DNA from: Thermohalobaculum sp039027855
Lineage (GTDB): Bacteria > Pseudomonadota > Alphaproteobacteria > Rhodobacterales > Rhodobacteraceae
Length of the DNA stretch: 64,000 bases
Direction of reading: 5' to 3'
Assembly: GCA_039027855.1 (NCBI GenBank)
Contig: JBCCJI010000011.1
Coordinates: 1-64,000, forward strand
Position numbers and translations under genes: made by a program. This document shows positions 44,312 to 52,384 of this stretch, piece by piece. The notes under the pieces were generated by a model. It searched no databases. It was not told the origin of the DNA and saw nothing but the letters and a program-made list of their open reading frames with translations. Positions within the stretch are counted from its first letter, which is position 1, and each line of letters starts with the position of its first letter.

Positions 44312-44651
44312 TTATCCCGGCCGGCCCGGCGTTGAAAGGGCGACGGATCCGCGATGTTCGACCCCACCAACCATGACGACGAGACCCACGGCGCGCCCGA
44401 TGATCGCCCACCCCGGCAGGCCTGCCGCGAAAAGCGCAGGCACCACCCGCGCGCGCCGCCGAGATCGAGGCCGCGATGGTCAGTACCAATGCGAGATCAG
44501 CGGCCGCCCTATGAGCCTCACCGAGCGCTGCGCCCAACATCGCCTGGCCAACTGCTTAGGTCACCGCGCCCCGAGGCGATGCGGCGATGCCGACCGTCAG
44601 CATGGCGCCCTCACCGGGCGCGGTGTGGGTGATGGCCCAGGTCGGGTCCAT
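44312..44651 (-). pseudogene. Broken small membrane-protein gene
   Basis: ATG 44651 overlaps the stop of the upstream NTP transferase (TGATG) and opens MDPTWAITHTAPGEGAMLTV, but an in-frame TAA at 44558 follows after 31 codons. The same frame continues with AVGQAMLGAALGEAHRAAADLAL and LVLTIAASISAARA, then protein-like sequence resumes only in another frame (VVPALFAAGLPGWAIIGRAV, GLVVMVGG), ending at TAA 44314. The span is 340 bp, one base over 113 codons. One nonsense plus one frameshift change would explain it. Family unknown. Confidence 0.5.
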
Positions 44652-45415
44652 CAGGGCTGCCCCCCTTCGCCAAGGCGCGCCTCGGCAAAGGCAAGATCCT
44701 CGGGCTTGTCGACGTCATGGGCGGCCAGCGGATCGCGCATCTCCACCAGCGCGGCACGGGTCCCGGTGGCCCGGCCAATCAGCGCCTCAGCCCGCGCGGT
44801 CGACAGCCTGCCAGCGGCATAAGCTGCCATCGCCACGGGCCCGATCGCCCGGGCCATGGCCATCGGGTTCTTGCGCTTGGCCTCCAGACGCCGCCAGAAG
44901 GCGACCGCCTTGGCCGCCGCGGGCGTCGCCAGTGCGAACAGATTGCAACCGCTCCAGTCAGCGTCGGAGAGGCGGATATAGGTGCGCCGAGCCGTCGTCC
45001 CGGCCTGCTCCACCACTTCGCGCCGCGCGACACCGGCCGCGACATCGGCGCCGGAGGCCTCGGCGCCCTCCAGGAATGCGGCCAGCATCGCAGGCGAGAG
45101 CAGCGCGTGATCGGCGGTGGTGATCAGCAGCGGTGCGCCCAGCGCCTCGAACGCCGCCAAGACGCTCGTCGCAGGGCTCGCGGCGGGCGCAATCCGCTCC
45201 GCCACGGCTCCCTCGGGCAATGCCGGAGCGTCAGCGTTGATCGAGACATGCACCGCACCGATGCGCTCCGACGCCGCCAACGCCGCCAGCGGCCAGGCGA
45301 TCATAGGCCGGCCTACGATGGGGGCGAAGGCCTTGAACGCCACGCCCGCAGCATCAGCCACCGGGTCCGCTCCACCGCGCGAGCCCGCCAGCACCAGCGC
45401 ATTCCACCGCGTCAC
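44651..45415 (-). CDS. MobA-like NTP transferase
   Basis: 254 residues. The N-terminus MTRWNALVLAGSRGGADPVADAAGVAFKAFAPIVGRPMIAWPLAAL has the nucleotide loop LAGSRGG and the GRPMI block of the MobA/CTP:phospho-alcohol transferase superfamily; ITTADHALLSPAML holds the metal-binding Asp. It would activate a phosphorylated alcohol or sugar with CTP or similar. It starts on GTG 45415 in a GTGA overlap with the ceramide synthase gene. In this operon it is the natural source of a CDP-X donor for the CDP-alcohol phosphotransferase downstream (inference). Confidence 0.75.
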   Translation of the reverse strand: MTRWNALVLAGSRGGADPVADAAGVAFKAFAPIVGRPMIAWPLAALAASERIGAVHVSINADAPALPEGAVAERIAPAASPATSVLAAFEALGAPLLITTADHALLSPAMLAAFLEGAEASGADVAAGVARREVVEQAGTTARRTYIRLSDADWSGCNLFALATPAAAKAVAFWRRLEAKRKNPMAMARAIGPVAMAAYAAGRLSTARAEALIGRATGTRAALVEMRDPLAAHDVDKPEDLAFAEARLGEGGQP

Positions 45416-46536
45416 AGGTGCTTCTCATAGAGGCGATGCACCTTGGCGACGCTGGCGCCGATGCTCTCGACAACCCGGCGTACGCCCATGTTGTCCTCCA
45501 GAAGCCAGCTCAGCTCGAGCTCCTCGAAGCGGCGCTCAAGATAGCGGTCCTCCAGCGCGTAGATCAGCTGGTAGGCGAGGATCTTGCCGGCGATGGTCTC
45601 AGCCACGTCGGGGCGCACGCCCATCAGCGGCACGCGCGCGCCGCGTATCCGGTTGGCCTTCAGCCGCCAGAGGAGCTTGGCCCAGCCGAAGGGCAGCAAC
45701 CGGCCGCCGAGATCGCGGATCGCCTCGTTCACATCCGGCAACAGCACGATGAAACCGATGCCCTCGCCATCCCGCTCGGCGATCTTGACCAGACCGGGGT
45801 CGATGATCGGCCTCAGATCGCGCACAAGGCCCGCCACCTCGGCCTCGGTCAGCGGCACGAAACCCCAGTTGCCGGCCCATGCCTGATTGAACAGGCCTGC
45901 GACCGTCGCAATTTCCTCGGGGTAGCGGCGGATATCGAGCGAGCGGATGGTGATCGAGGGGTCGCTTCGCCCGATCAGCCGGCGTGGCCCATCGGGCAAG
46001 CCATCGCGCACCGTGACCCGGTAGCTCAGCAGATCGCGCGCCTTGGCATAGCCCTGCGCCTCGATGGCGGGGGCCACATGGCGCGGGTTGTGGGTGATCA
46101 GCAGAAAGGGCGGCGTGTCGAAGCCCTCGACCAGCGCGCCGCATTCCTGATTGGGGCCGAGATCGTAGGGACCGCGCACGACCTCGGCGCCGCGGTCGCG
46201 GAGCCAGCCCTCCGCCGTCTCGAACAGGGCACCGGGCACGGCCGGATCGTCCTCGAAAGCGACCATGCCGAACATGCCGAGCTTTCGCCCCTCGGCCGGC
46301 GGGGCCAGCGCGTCGATCTGGGCCGAGATACGCCCGACAGGCTGGCCGTCGCGCATCGCTAGGAAGAACGCCACCTCGGCATGGGTGAAGAACGGGTTCC
46401 GCCCGGCATCCATGAAGTGGCGCCGATCCAGGTGCAGCGGCTCGACCCAATGGGGATCGCCCGCGCTGATCCGGCCCGGCAGGCGGATGAAGGCATCGCG
46501 CTGGCGGGCGTCAGTGACGGGCACGATCTCGATCAC
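45412..46536 (-). CDS. cerS: GNAT-type bacterial ceramide synthase
   Basis: 374 residues. The N-terminus IEIVPVTDARQRDAFIRLPGRISAGDPHWVEPLHLDRRHFMDAGRNPFFTHAEVAFFLAMRDGQPVGRI, the centre MFGMVAFEDDPAV and GPYDLGPNQECGALVEGFDTPPFLL, and the C-terminal GNAT-like strand and helix match the acyltransferase that N-acylates 3-oxosphinganine in Caulobacter. Length fits that protein. GTG 46536 overlaps the LptG-like stop; NTP transferase overlaps its 3' end. The rest of the ceramide pathway (ligase, reductase, ACP, SPT) is encoded 7-12 kb away in this window, which supports the call. Residue-level active site not assigned. Confidence 0.75.
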   Translation of the reverse strand: MIEIVPVTDARQRDAFIRLPGRISAGDPHWVEPLHLDRRHFMDAGRNPFFTHAEVAFFLAMRDGQPVGRISAQIDALAPPAEGRKLGMFGMVAFEDDPAVPGALFETAEGWLRDRGAEVVRGPYDLGPNQECGALVEGFDTPPFLLITHNPRHVAPAIEAQGYAKARDLLSYRVTVRDGLPDGPRRLIGRSDPSITIRSLDIRRYPEEIATVAGLFNQAWAGNWGFVPLTEAEVAGLVRDLRPIIDPGLVKIAERDGEGIGFIVLLPDVNEAIRDLGGRLLPFGWAKLLWRLKANRIRGARVPLMGVRPDVAETIAGKILAYQLIYALEDRYLERRFEELELSWLLEDNMGVRRVVESIGASVAKVHRLYEKHL

Positions 46537-47633
46537 GGCGTGACCCGTACGGTGGCGCGTGGCGCCGGGGCTGGCCGCCGCGCTTGCGTCACGTTCTCGG
46601 CAAGCAACAGCACCCAAAGCCCGATGAGCGTGAAGACCAGCGGCGGGACAGCGACGGCGAGCATCGGCGCCAGCGCGCCGCTTTCGCCCATGGCGCGTGC
46701 GACGCCCTCGGCCACCAGGAAGCAGAAGCCGAGCGTCACGCCAAGTGCCGCCAGCCGGACCGACCGGCCGTCGCGCCCGGCGCCCAGGGCCGCCGGCATG
46801 GCGAGGATGAACATCACCACGGGCAGCACCATCAGACCCCAGCCCCTGAGCGCGCGCATGCGGTAGAAACTCGGCCCCCTCAGGCCCCGCGCCTCGCCCT
46901 GCAGCACGGCGCGCGCCGCCTCGGCGTCGATCATGCCGGACGGGGTGAGCAGCCGGGTAATCGCCTCGGGCGTGAGATCGGTCCTCCAGCGCATCGTGGC
47001 CGTCTCCGTCTTGCCCTCACCCTCGGGGTCGGTCGTCTTCACGGCGCTCAGCGTCCAGACGCCATCGCGATAGGTGGCGCGCTCGGCATCGAGACGCCGC
47101 GCCGCGCGCCCCTCGCGGTCCAGCTGGAAGATCGAGACACCGCGCAGATCGCGTGCACCCTCGCCGGTGTCGCGGATACGCAGCACGGCCTGGGGTGTGC
47201 GGAGCCAGGAATTGCCGCCGGCGCCTGGACGGGCATCGCCTGCCAGATCCTCGAACTCGACCGCGAGCGCGGCGGTTGCCGCCGGCTCGACCCGTTCCGC
47301 GACGAGGTTGAGACCGAGACCAAGCAGCAGGGCGAGCGGCAGGAGCCGGCGCAGGATACCGCCCATGCCGATGCCGGCCGCCCGCAGCACCGTCGTCTCG
47401 CGCCGCGCGGCCATGGTGAGAAAGGCCACGGCCGAGCCCGCCAGCAGCCCCACCGGCGCCACCGCGAGCAACAGCGCGGGCGCGCGCAGCAGGGTATAGC
47501 GCCCGACGCTGCCCTCCTCGATCTCGGGCACGCTGTCGAGCAGGTCGAGCCCAAGCGCGAGCCCCATGAGCAAAAGCACCGCCGCCAGCACAAAGCGCCC
47601 GACGGTGCCGGTGAGCAGGCGATTGATCCTCAA
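46533..47633 (-). CDS. LptG-like permease (YjgQ family), candidate sphingolipid exporter
   Basis: 366 residues. Three N-terminal helices, a periplasmic beta-jellyroll (about 130-240, with LRIRDTGEGARDLRGVSIFQLDREGRAARRLDAERATYRDGVW) and three C-terminal helices, the LptF/LptG architecture. Lpt permeases extract lipid from the inner membrane using LptB ATPase. TTG 47633 follows GAGGGCGTC and overlaps the LptF-like stop (TTGA). Being co-transcribed with ceramide synthase, it is more likely devoted to sphingolipid than to LPS transport (inference). Confidence 0.8.
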   Translation of the reverse strand: MRINRLLTGTVGRFVLAAVLLLMGLALGLDLLDSVPEIEEGSVGRYTLLRAPALLLAVAPVGLLAGSAVAFLTMAARRETTVLRAAGIGMGGILRRLLPLALLLGLGLNLVAERVEPAATAALAVEFEDLAGDARPGAGGNSWLRTPQAVLRIRDTGEGARDLRGVSIFQLDREGRAARRLDAERATYRDGVWTLSAVKTTDPEGEGKTETATMRWRTDLTPEAITRLLTPSGMIDAEAARAVLQGEARGLRGPSFYRMRALRGWGLMVLPVVMFILAMPAALGAGRDGRSVRLAALGVTLGFCFLVAEGVARAMGESGALAPMLAVAVPPLVFTLIGLWVLLLAENVTQARRPAPAPRATVRVTP

Positions 47634-48814
47634 GACGCCCTCGCCGGCCGCTCGAAGAGCTTTAGCGCCCGGCGGGCGGAGGAGCGCTCTCCCTGACCTG
47701 AGGTGCCGAGATAGAGCCAGGCTGCAAACAGCATGAAGCCGCCAAACATGGCCCATAGGCCAATGGCTGGGCTGATCCCGCCGCCCTTGGTCGTCGTGTC
47801 CTGCACGAGCGTCAGGGCGTTGTGGTAGACGGCGAGTGTGACGAGGGCCACCACCATGCGCGGCCAGCCGGGGGCACGCTTGCCGACCACGCCAAGCGGG
47901 ACGGACATCAACGCGATGCCGACCAGAGATAGCGCCCGCACGAGGCGGCCGTGCAACTCGGCCTCATAATCACGCGCCTCGGCATCGCCGGCCTCGATCC
48001 GCTGGGACAGCTCGGCCAGCGTCAGCTCGCGCGTGGCCCCGCGGGGGCGGAACACGCCCTTGTCGTCGAATTCGTGCGAGAGGGTCATGGTCTCGAACCG
48101 CAGCGCGCCGCCCGGCCCGATGGAGACGCCGTCCTCCAGCATCAGGCGCACCGTGCGCAGATCGGGCTCTGGCACGACCACGCCGCGCCGGGCGGTGATG
48201 GCGCTCTCGCCCTCCTCGCTCGGCAGCAGCATGAAGACATCGCCCAGCACCCGCCCGGTCGCATCCACCTGCCCGGCCGAGAGCACCATGCCATCGCCGA
48301 TCTGCACGAATGCATCCTGCTCGATCGTGCCGGCCCAGCCGGCGTTGACGATGGCGTGGCGTGCCTCGCGAAAGGCGTAGCGCGCATAGGGCTGGGCAAA
48401 GCCGAACAGCAGGATCGACAGCATCGCGAGGATCAGGCCCGAGCCGACAAAGGCCGCCCCGATGCGTCTCAGCGACCAGCCGGCGCTTTCGATCGCGTCG
48501 AGCTCATTGCCCCGCGAGAGCGCGCTCAGCGTGGCGATCATCCCGATGCAGAAGGCCGCCGGCAGAGCGAGGCCAAGGTAATGCGGCGTCAGGCTGACGA
48601 ACATCGTCAGCACCGGGCGGAGCGCCGCGCCCTGGTCGACGACCAGGCTGAACATGCGCAGGATCCGCTCGGTCAGAAGCGCCGCGAGCGCGATCACCAG
48701 CGCCACGAGCATGGGCCGCAGCATCAGCTTGAGCAGGTAGAAATCCAGCCTGCTCGGCGCGAGGCGGACCGGCCATGGTCGCCGCTCGGCCGCTCGACGC
48801 TCCGATGCTCCCAT
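47630..48814 (-). CDS. LptF-like permease (YjgP family), candidate sphingolipid exporter
   Basis: 394 residues with the LptF layout: FYLLKLMLRPMLVALVIALAALLTERILRMFSLV, LTPHYLGLALPAAFCIGMIATLSALSRGNELDAIESAGWSLRRI (coupling region for LptB), a jellyroll (150-275) and three further helices ending in a WLYLGTSG turn. Forms a heterodimer with the LptG-like protein encoded next. ATG 48814 lies just after the HIT stop; an in-frame GTG at 48835 overlapping that gene is equally possible. No LptB or LptC gene is adjacent. Confidence 0.8.
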   Translation of the reverse strand: MGASERRAAERRPWPVRLAPSRLDFYLLKLMLRPMLVALVIALAALLTERILRMFSLVVDQGAALRPVLTMFVSLTPHYLGLALPAAFCIGMIATLSALSRGNELDAIESAGWSLRRIGAAFVGSGLILAMLSILLFGFAQPYARYAFREARHAIVNAGWAGTIEQDAFVQIGDGMVLSAGQVDATGRVLGDVFMLLPSEEGESAITARRGVVVPEPDLRTVRLMLEDGVSIGPGGALRFETMTLSHEFDDKGVFRPRGATRELTLAELSQRIEAGDAEARDYEAELHGRLVRALSLVGIALMSVPLGVVGKRAPGWPRMVVALVTLAVYHNALTLVQDTTTKGGGISPAIGLWAMFGGFMLFAAWLYLGTSGQGERSSARRALKLFERPARAS

Positions 48815-48822
48815 CGCCGCGG

Positions 48823-49281
48823 TCAGAGCCGCCACGCCGCCTGGAGCGCGGCGATCATGGCCGCCGCCTCGGCCGCATCGGGCTCGCCAAAGGACCCCAG
48901 CGCCGGCGGCCCGGGCCAGCCGGCATCCGGCGTCGCAAAGCCCGCCAGCGGGCGCGGCGCCTCGGCGCGCGGGATCACGTGGAAATGCACATCCGGGTCG
49001 ACCATCATCAGCATCATCCAGTTGATGCGCTCATAGGCGACGGTCTCGCTCAGCATGCGCTCTACCGCCGCCACCACGGTGCCGAGCTCTGCGAAACCCT
49101 CGGCGCTCACGGCCGAGAACGCGGCCACCGGCTCCTTGCAGATCACCACCAGCGACCCGGGAACGGGTTGCTGTGGGCGGAGCGCGACAGCCCAGTGATT
49201 GGTTTCGGCCAAGCGCGTGCCGGGCCAGCCGAACTTGGTCATGGTGGCGTTGATCAAGGGGACTACTCCCGGCTTTGGCAT
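48823..49281 (-). CDS. HIT-superfamily protein
   Basis: 152 residues. The HIT signature appears as DVHFHVIPR, in which the first His of the HxHxH series is Asp but the nucleophile position and the last His remain. N-terminal INATMTKFGWPGTRLAETNHWAVALRPQQPVPGSLVVICKEP matches a HIT branch widely seen in Alphaproteobacteria. HIT enzymes are nucleotide hydrolases or transferases acting on nucleoside-phosphate esters. Within this operon it may hydrolyse a nucleotide-linked intermediate or byproduct (inference). ATG 49281 gives the family N-terminus; an internal ATG at 49242 is also possible. Confidence 0.75.
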   Translation of the reverse strand: MPKPGVVPLINATMTKFGWPGTRLAETNHWAVALRPQQPVPGSLVVICKEPVAAFSAVSAEGFAELGTVVAAVERMLSETVAYERINWMMLMMVDPDVHFHVIPRAEAPRPLAGFATPDAGWPGPPALGSFGEPDAAEAAAMIAALQAAWRL

Positions 49282-49327
49282 CCGGCGCGACGCTATCCCC
49301 GCCCTTGAGCCGCAGCAAGACCGACCC

Positions 49328-50209
49328 TCAGAGCACGATCTCGAAGCGGGCGCGCTCGACCACGGCCCGCGAGGCATCGAGCCCGCGCTCGACCAAGGTC
49401 ATCCGCCAGCCTGTGGCCGCGCGCGAGATGGCAAGCATACGCCAGGCGCCCGCATCCTCGTGCCCGCGCGGGCGCATGCTGGCCGAGGGCGCGCCGATCA
49501 GCGGGATCGGACCATCGGGCCCCAGGACCGAGCCCAGCGCCGCACGGTGCAGATGGCCATGGAGCACCAGTTCGGTACCCTCGCGCGCCATAACAGCACA
49601 AAGCGCTGCGCGGTCGCGCAGGGCCTTGCGCGCGATCACGCCCTCGCCTGGCGGGTGGTGGATCAGAAGCACGCGGCAAAGCCCTTCTTCCCGCGTCTGG
49701 CGGAGCAGCGCCCAGACCCGGTCGACCTGCGCCGGGCCGAGCGCACCCGCCGCCGAGAACGGCACCGTCGCCACAGCGCTCGAGACGCCGATCAGCGCGA
49801 GCCCGCCGCGCCGGCGCAGCCATGGCATGCCCATCGCCCCGTCATCGCCGGTGCAATAGGGCGCCAGCACCGCCTGACCCCGCGGCCATGCGCTGGCGAC
49901 CATCGCGTCATGATTACCGGGTACGAAGGACACCGCCTCGGGCCTACCAAGGCCTCCGAGCCAATCGGCACCAGCCCTGAACTCCGCCTCTGTCCCGAAA
50001 TTCGTAAGATCGCCTGTGACCGCGATATGGTCGGGCGCCTGTTGCAGAAGATCGGTGGTGAGCGCCTCGACCACCCAACTGAGATGCCGGTGGCGCCGCT
50101 TCATCCGCCAGCTGAGCGCACTCAACGCCCGCTTCGACAGCTCGATTGGCAAGGCTGGGGGCGCCAGATGCGGATCGCTCAGATGCGCGAGGCGGTACAC
50201 TCGATCCAT
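49328..50209 (-). CDS. Metallophosphoesterase
   Basis: 293 residues of the calcineurin-like phosphoesterase family. All metal-ligand blocks are present: RLAHLSDPHLAPP, AVTGDLTNFG, VPGNHDAM, LIHHPPGEG and VLHGHLHRA. Resembles LpxH/UDP-diacyl-type and cyclic nucleotide phosphodiesterases in motif only. First gene of the minus-strand sphingolipid operon, so a lipid phosphate or CDP-linked lipid may be its substrate (inference). ATG 50209 starts the beta strand before motif I; 124 bp separate it from the divergent CDP-alcohol phosphotransferase. Confidence 0.8.
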   Translation of the reverse strand: MDRVYRLAHLSDPHLAPPALPIELSKRALSALSWRMKRRHRHLSWVVEALTTDLLQQAPDHIAVTGDLTNFGTEAEFRAGADWLGGLGRPEAVSFVPGNHDAMVASAWPRGQAVLAPYCTGDDGAMGMPWLRRRGGLALIGVSSAVATVPFSAAGALGPAQVDRVWALLRQTREEGLCRVLLIHHPPGEGVIARKALRDRAALCAVMAREGTELVLHGHLHRAALGSVLGPDGPIPLIGAPSASMRPRGHEDAGAWRMLAISRAATGWRMTLVERGLDASRAVVERARFEIVL

Positions 50210-50333
50210 GTCCCTTGCTCTGCCACCAGGTCGCCCGCCGCCGCATGCGCCGAGCGAGACCACTTCCCATGGCGACCGGCACCCGCTTAGAACACCCTGC
50301 GAAGCGTGATACCACACGGGGAGAAGCGAGAGC

Positions 50334-51431
50334 GTGACGTCATCCGCGCGGATCGTGGCCGAGGGCGGCACGCCGGTCTTCGGCCTCAGCCCGGGCGAGC
50401 GGCGTCGCCGCCAGCTGGGTCGGCTTGGCATGGCGGAGGCGCGCGACGGACCGGAAGACCCCAACGCGCTGATCGTGCTGCGCGGCGACCATGTCTACAC
50501 CAACGACGTGCTGACATCGCTGTTGCGGGCTTCCCCCGGCACGCTGGTGACCGGCAGAGGCGGACGGGTCGTCGCCGCCAAAGGCGCCGATCTCGCCAAA
50601 ACGGTGGAGGGGGGCGCGACTGCGCCCGGGACCGACGTCACCGATCTGCAGGCGCTTGTGGGCCCAGAAGATGAGAAGCTCCGCAAGAGAGCCACCCCAG
50701 TCGCTGAAAGCGCCGCCACCCCGGGCGAAGCCGGCATCGCCGAAAAGGCGCTCTACGACGCCTCGTACAAGGGCGCGACGGATTTTGTGACCAAGCACGT
50801 CTGGCCGGTGCCCGCGCTCACCGTCACCCGCTGGTGCGCGCGCCACCGCATCACGCCCAATCAGGTGACGGCGGTCAGCGCAGTGCTGATGCTCGCGACC
50901 TTCTGGTTGTTCTGGGAGGGTTGGTTCGCCACCGGTCTCATCATGGGCTTTGCGATGGTGTTTCTCGACACCGTCGACGGCAAGCTCGCACGCGTCACGC
51001 TCACCTACTCCAAATTCGGCGAGATCTTCGACCACGGCATCGATCTCATCCACCCGCCCTTCTGGTGGTGGGCCTGGGCCCATGGCTGCGCGGTGGCGGG
51101 CATGCCGCTTGCCGATGGGGGCTGGACGCTCGGCGTGATCGTGGCGGGCTATGTCATCCAGCGCGCGGAGGAGGGCTGGTTCATCGCCCGCTTTGGCATC
51201 GAGATGCATATCTGGCGCCCCTTCGACTATGCCTTCCGCCAGATAACCGCGCGGCGAAACCCCAACCTCGTGATCCTGACCGTGGCGACCGTCCTCGGCG
51301 CCCCGCGTGAGGGGTTGATCGCGGTCGCGATCTGGGTCGCGGTCTGTCTGATCCTGCATCTCGTCCGCATCCTGCAGGCCCATGCCACCCGCCGACCCGT
51401 GCAAAGCTGGCTGGCGGAGCGGGCGGGGTGA
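50334..51431 (+). CDS. CDP-alcohol phosphotransferase with degenerate N-terminal nucleotidyltransferase-like domain (2)
   Basis: 365 residues, paralogue of the protein at 43144. The catalytic motif reads DTVDGKLAR, then G, FDHGID, with the same spacing. The soluble N-terminal half contains LIVLRGDHVYTNDVLTSLLRA and ends in EKLRKRATPVAESA before ALYDASYKGATDFVTKHVWPVPALTVTRWCARHRITPNQVT. LRGDHVY resembles the metal-binding Asp strand of NTP transferases but the N-terminal nucleotide loop is absent, so this half is probably inactive or regulatory. Starts on GTG 50334; overlaps the lipid kinase (GTGA). Inferred to attach a phospho-head-group to a CDP-activated lipid or the reverse. Confidence 0.8.
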   Translation: MTSSARIVAEGGTPVFGLSPGERRRRQLGRLGMAEARDGPEDPNALIVLRGDHVYTNDVLTSLLRASPGTLVTGRGGRVVAAKGADLAKTVEGGATAPGTDVTDLQALVGPEDEKLRKRATPVAESAATPGEAGIAEKALYDASYKGATDFVTKHVWPVPALTVTRWCARHRITPNQVTAVSAVLMLATFWLFWEGWFATGLIMGFAMVFLDTVDGKLARVTLTYSKFGEIFDHGIDLIHPPFWWWAWAHGCAVAGMPLADGGWTLGVIVAGYVIQRAEEGWFIARFGIEMHIWRPFDYAFRQITARRNPNLVILTVATVLGAPREGLIAVAIWVAVCLILHLVRILQAHATRRPVQSWLAERAG

Positions 51432-52384
51432 GCGTATCGGCCACCCCCCGGGCGACCCCACAGGCAACCGGGCTGCTCGGCATTCTTCGCAACCCCGCCA
51501 GCACGCGAAACCTGCGCCAGCGCTCGGCCCCGGACCCCGACGCCCTAATGCGCGAGGCCACGAGCCCGCCCGAGATCGCCGAGGCCCTCGCGGATTTGGC
51601 CGCGGCAGGTGTGGACACGTTGGTGATCGATGGCGGCGACGGCACCGTGAGCGCGGCGTTGACCCATCTGCCCCAGGCGTTTCCATCGCTGCCGACCCTC
51701 GCGATCCTTCCGAGCGGCAACACCAACCTGATCGCCCGCGCGGTCGGCGGCTGGCACGGCAAGGACGCATTGCTGCATCTGCGCCGGAGGCTGAAACAGG
51801 CGCCCGACGCCGCGCGCAACCCTCCGATCCTCGAGCTCACGCGCGGCGATAGCGGCACGGCGCGCGGGCTGATCATGGGGCTCGGTGCCTATGCCAGCGC
51901 CTCGCGCCTGGCACAGCGGGAAATGGCAGCGCGCGGTGGCCGCCAAGTGGCGCTCGCGATCCTCGCCACGCTTCGTCGCGCCCTGATCGGTGCCGAGGCC
52001 AGGGCACTCCGCCGCGGGGTCGAGGCGGCGCTGGTGGTCGATGGCGATCCCCGGCCGCCGGCCCGTCGGTTTCTGACCATCGCGACGGCGATGCAGGGCC
52101 CGTTGCTGCTTGGCCTCAACCCGTTCTGGGGTGGCGGAGAGGGGCCGCTCCGCCTGCTCGACATCGACGCCCCGGCGCGGCGCCTCGCGCTGGCGGCCCC
52201 CTTCGTAGCCCTCGGCCGGCCGATGCCCTGGATGCGCGGTGCGGGCTACCGCTCGGCCCGTGCGGCAGAGATAACGATCACGCTCGGCACGACCTATATG
52301 CTCGACGGAGAGGCGTTCGAGCCGCCCGCCGACGGCCGCCTCAAACTCGGCGCGACAACACGCTTTCGGTTCCTCGCGCCATGA
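51428..52384 (+). CDS. Lipid kinase, diacylglycerol/sphingosine/ceramide kinase-like
   Basis: 318 residues of the DAGK_cat/LCB5/YegS family. The ATP-binding block LVIDGGDGTVSAAL (GGDGT) and LAILPSGNTNLIARAV (SGNTN, variant of GTxN) are clear; the C-terminal beta-sandwich includes TYMLDGEAFEP, which corresponds to the YegS-type DGE metal motif. Enzymes of this family phosphorylate a lipid hydroxyl; the Caulobacter ceramide kinase in an analogous cluster belongs to it. The location between a CDP-alcohol phosphotransferase and a nucleotidyltransferase-like gene supports phosphorylation of ceramide. GTG start in GTGA overlap; next gene overlaps by ATGA. Confidence 0.8.
   Translation: MSVSATPRATPQATGLLGILRNPASTRNLRQRSAPDPDALMREATSPPEIAEALADLAAAGVDTLVIDGGDGTVSAALTHLPQAFPSLPTLAILPSGNTNLIARAVGGWHGKDALLHLRRRLKQAPDAARNPPILELTRGDSGTARGLIMGLGAYASASRLAQREMAARGGRQVALAILATLRRALIGAEARALRRGVEAALVVDGDPRPPARRFLTIATAMQGPLLLGLNPFWGGGEGPLRLLDIDAPARRLALAAPFVALGRPMPWMRGAGYRSARAAEITITLGTTYMLDGEAFEPPADGRLKLGATTRFRFLAP

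Noticed and set aside
44262..44822. 186-residue plus-strand frame across the broken-gene interval
   Set aside because: Arg/Pro/Ser-rich antisense sequence; the minus strand holds the coupled start codon and hydrophobic protein-like segments.
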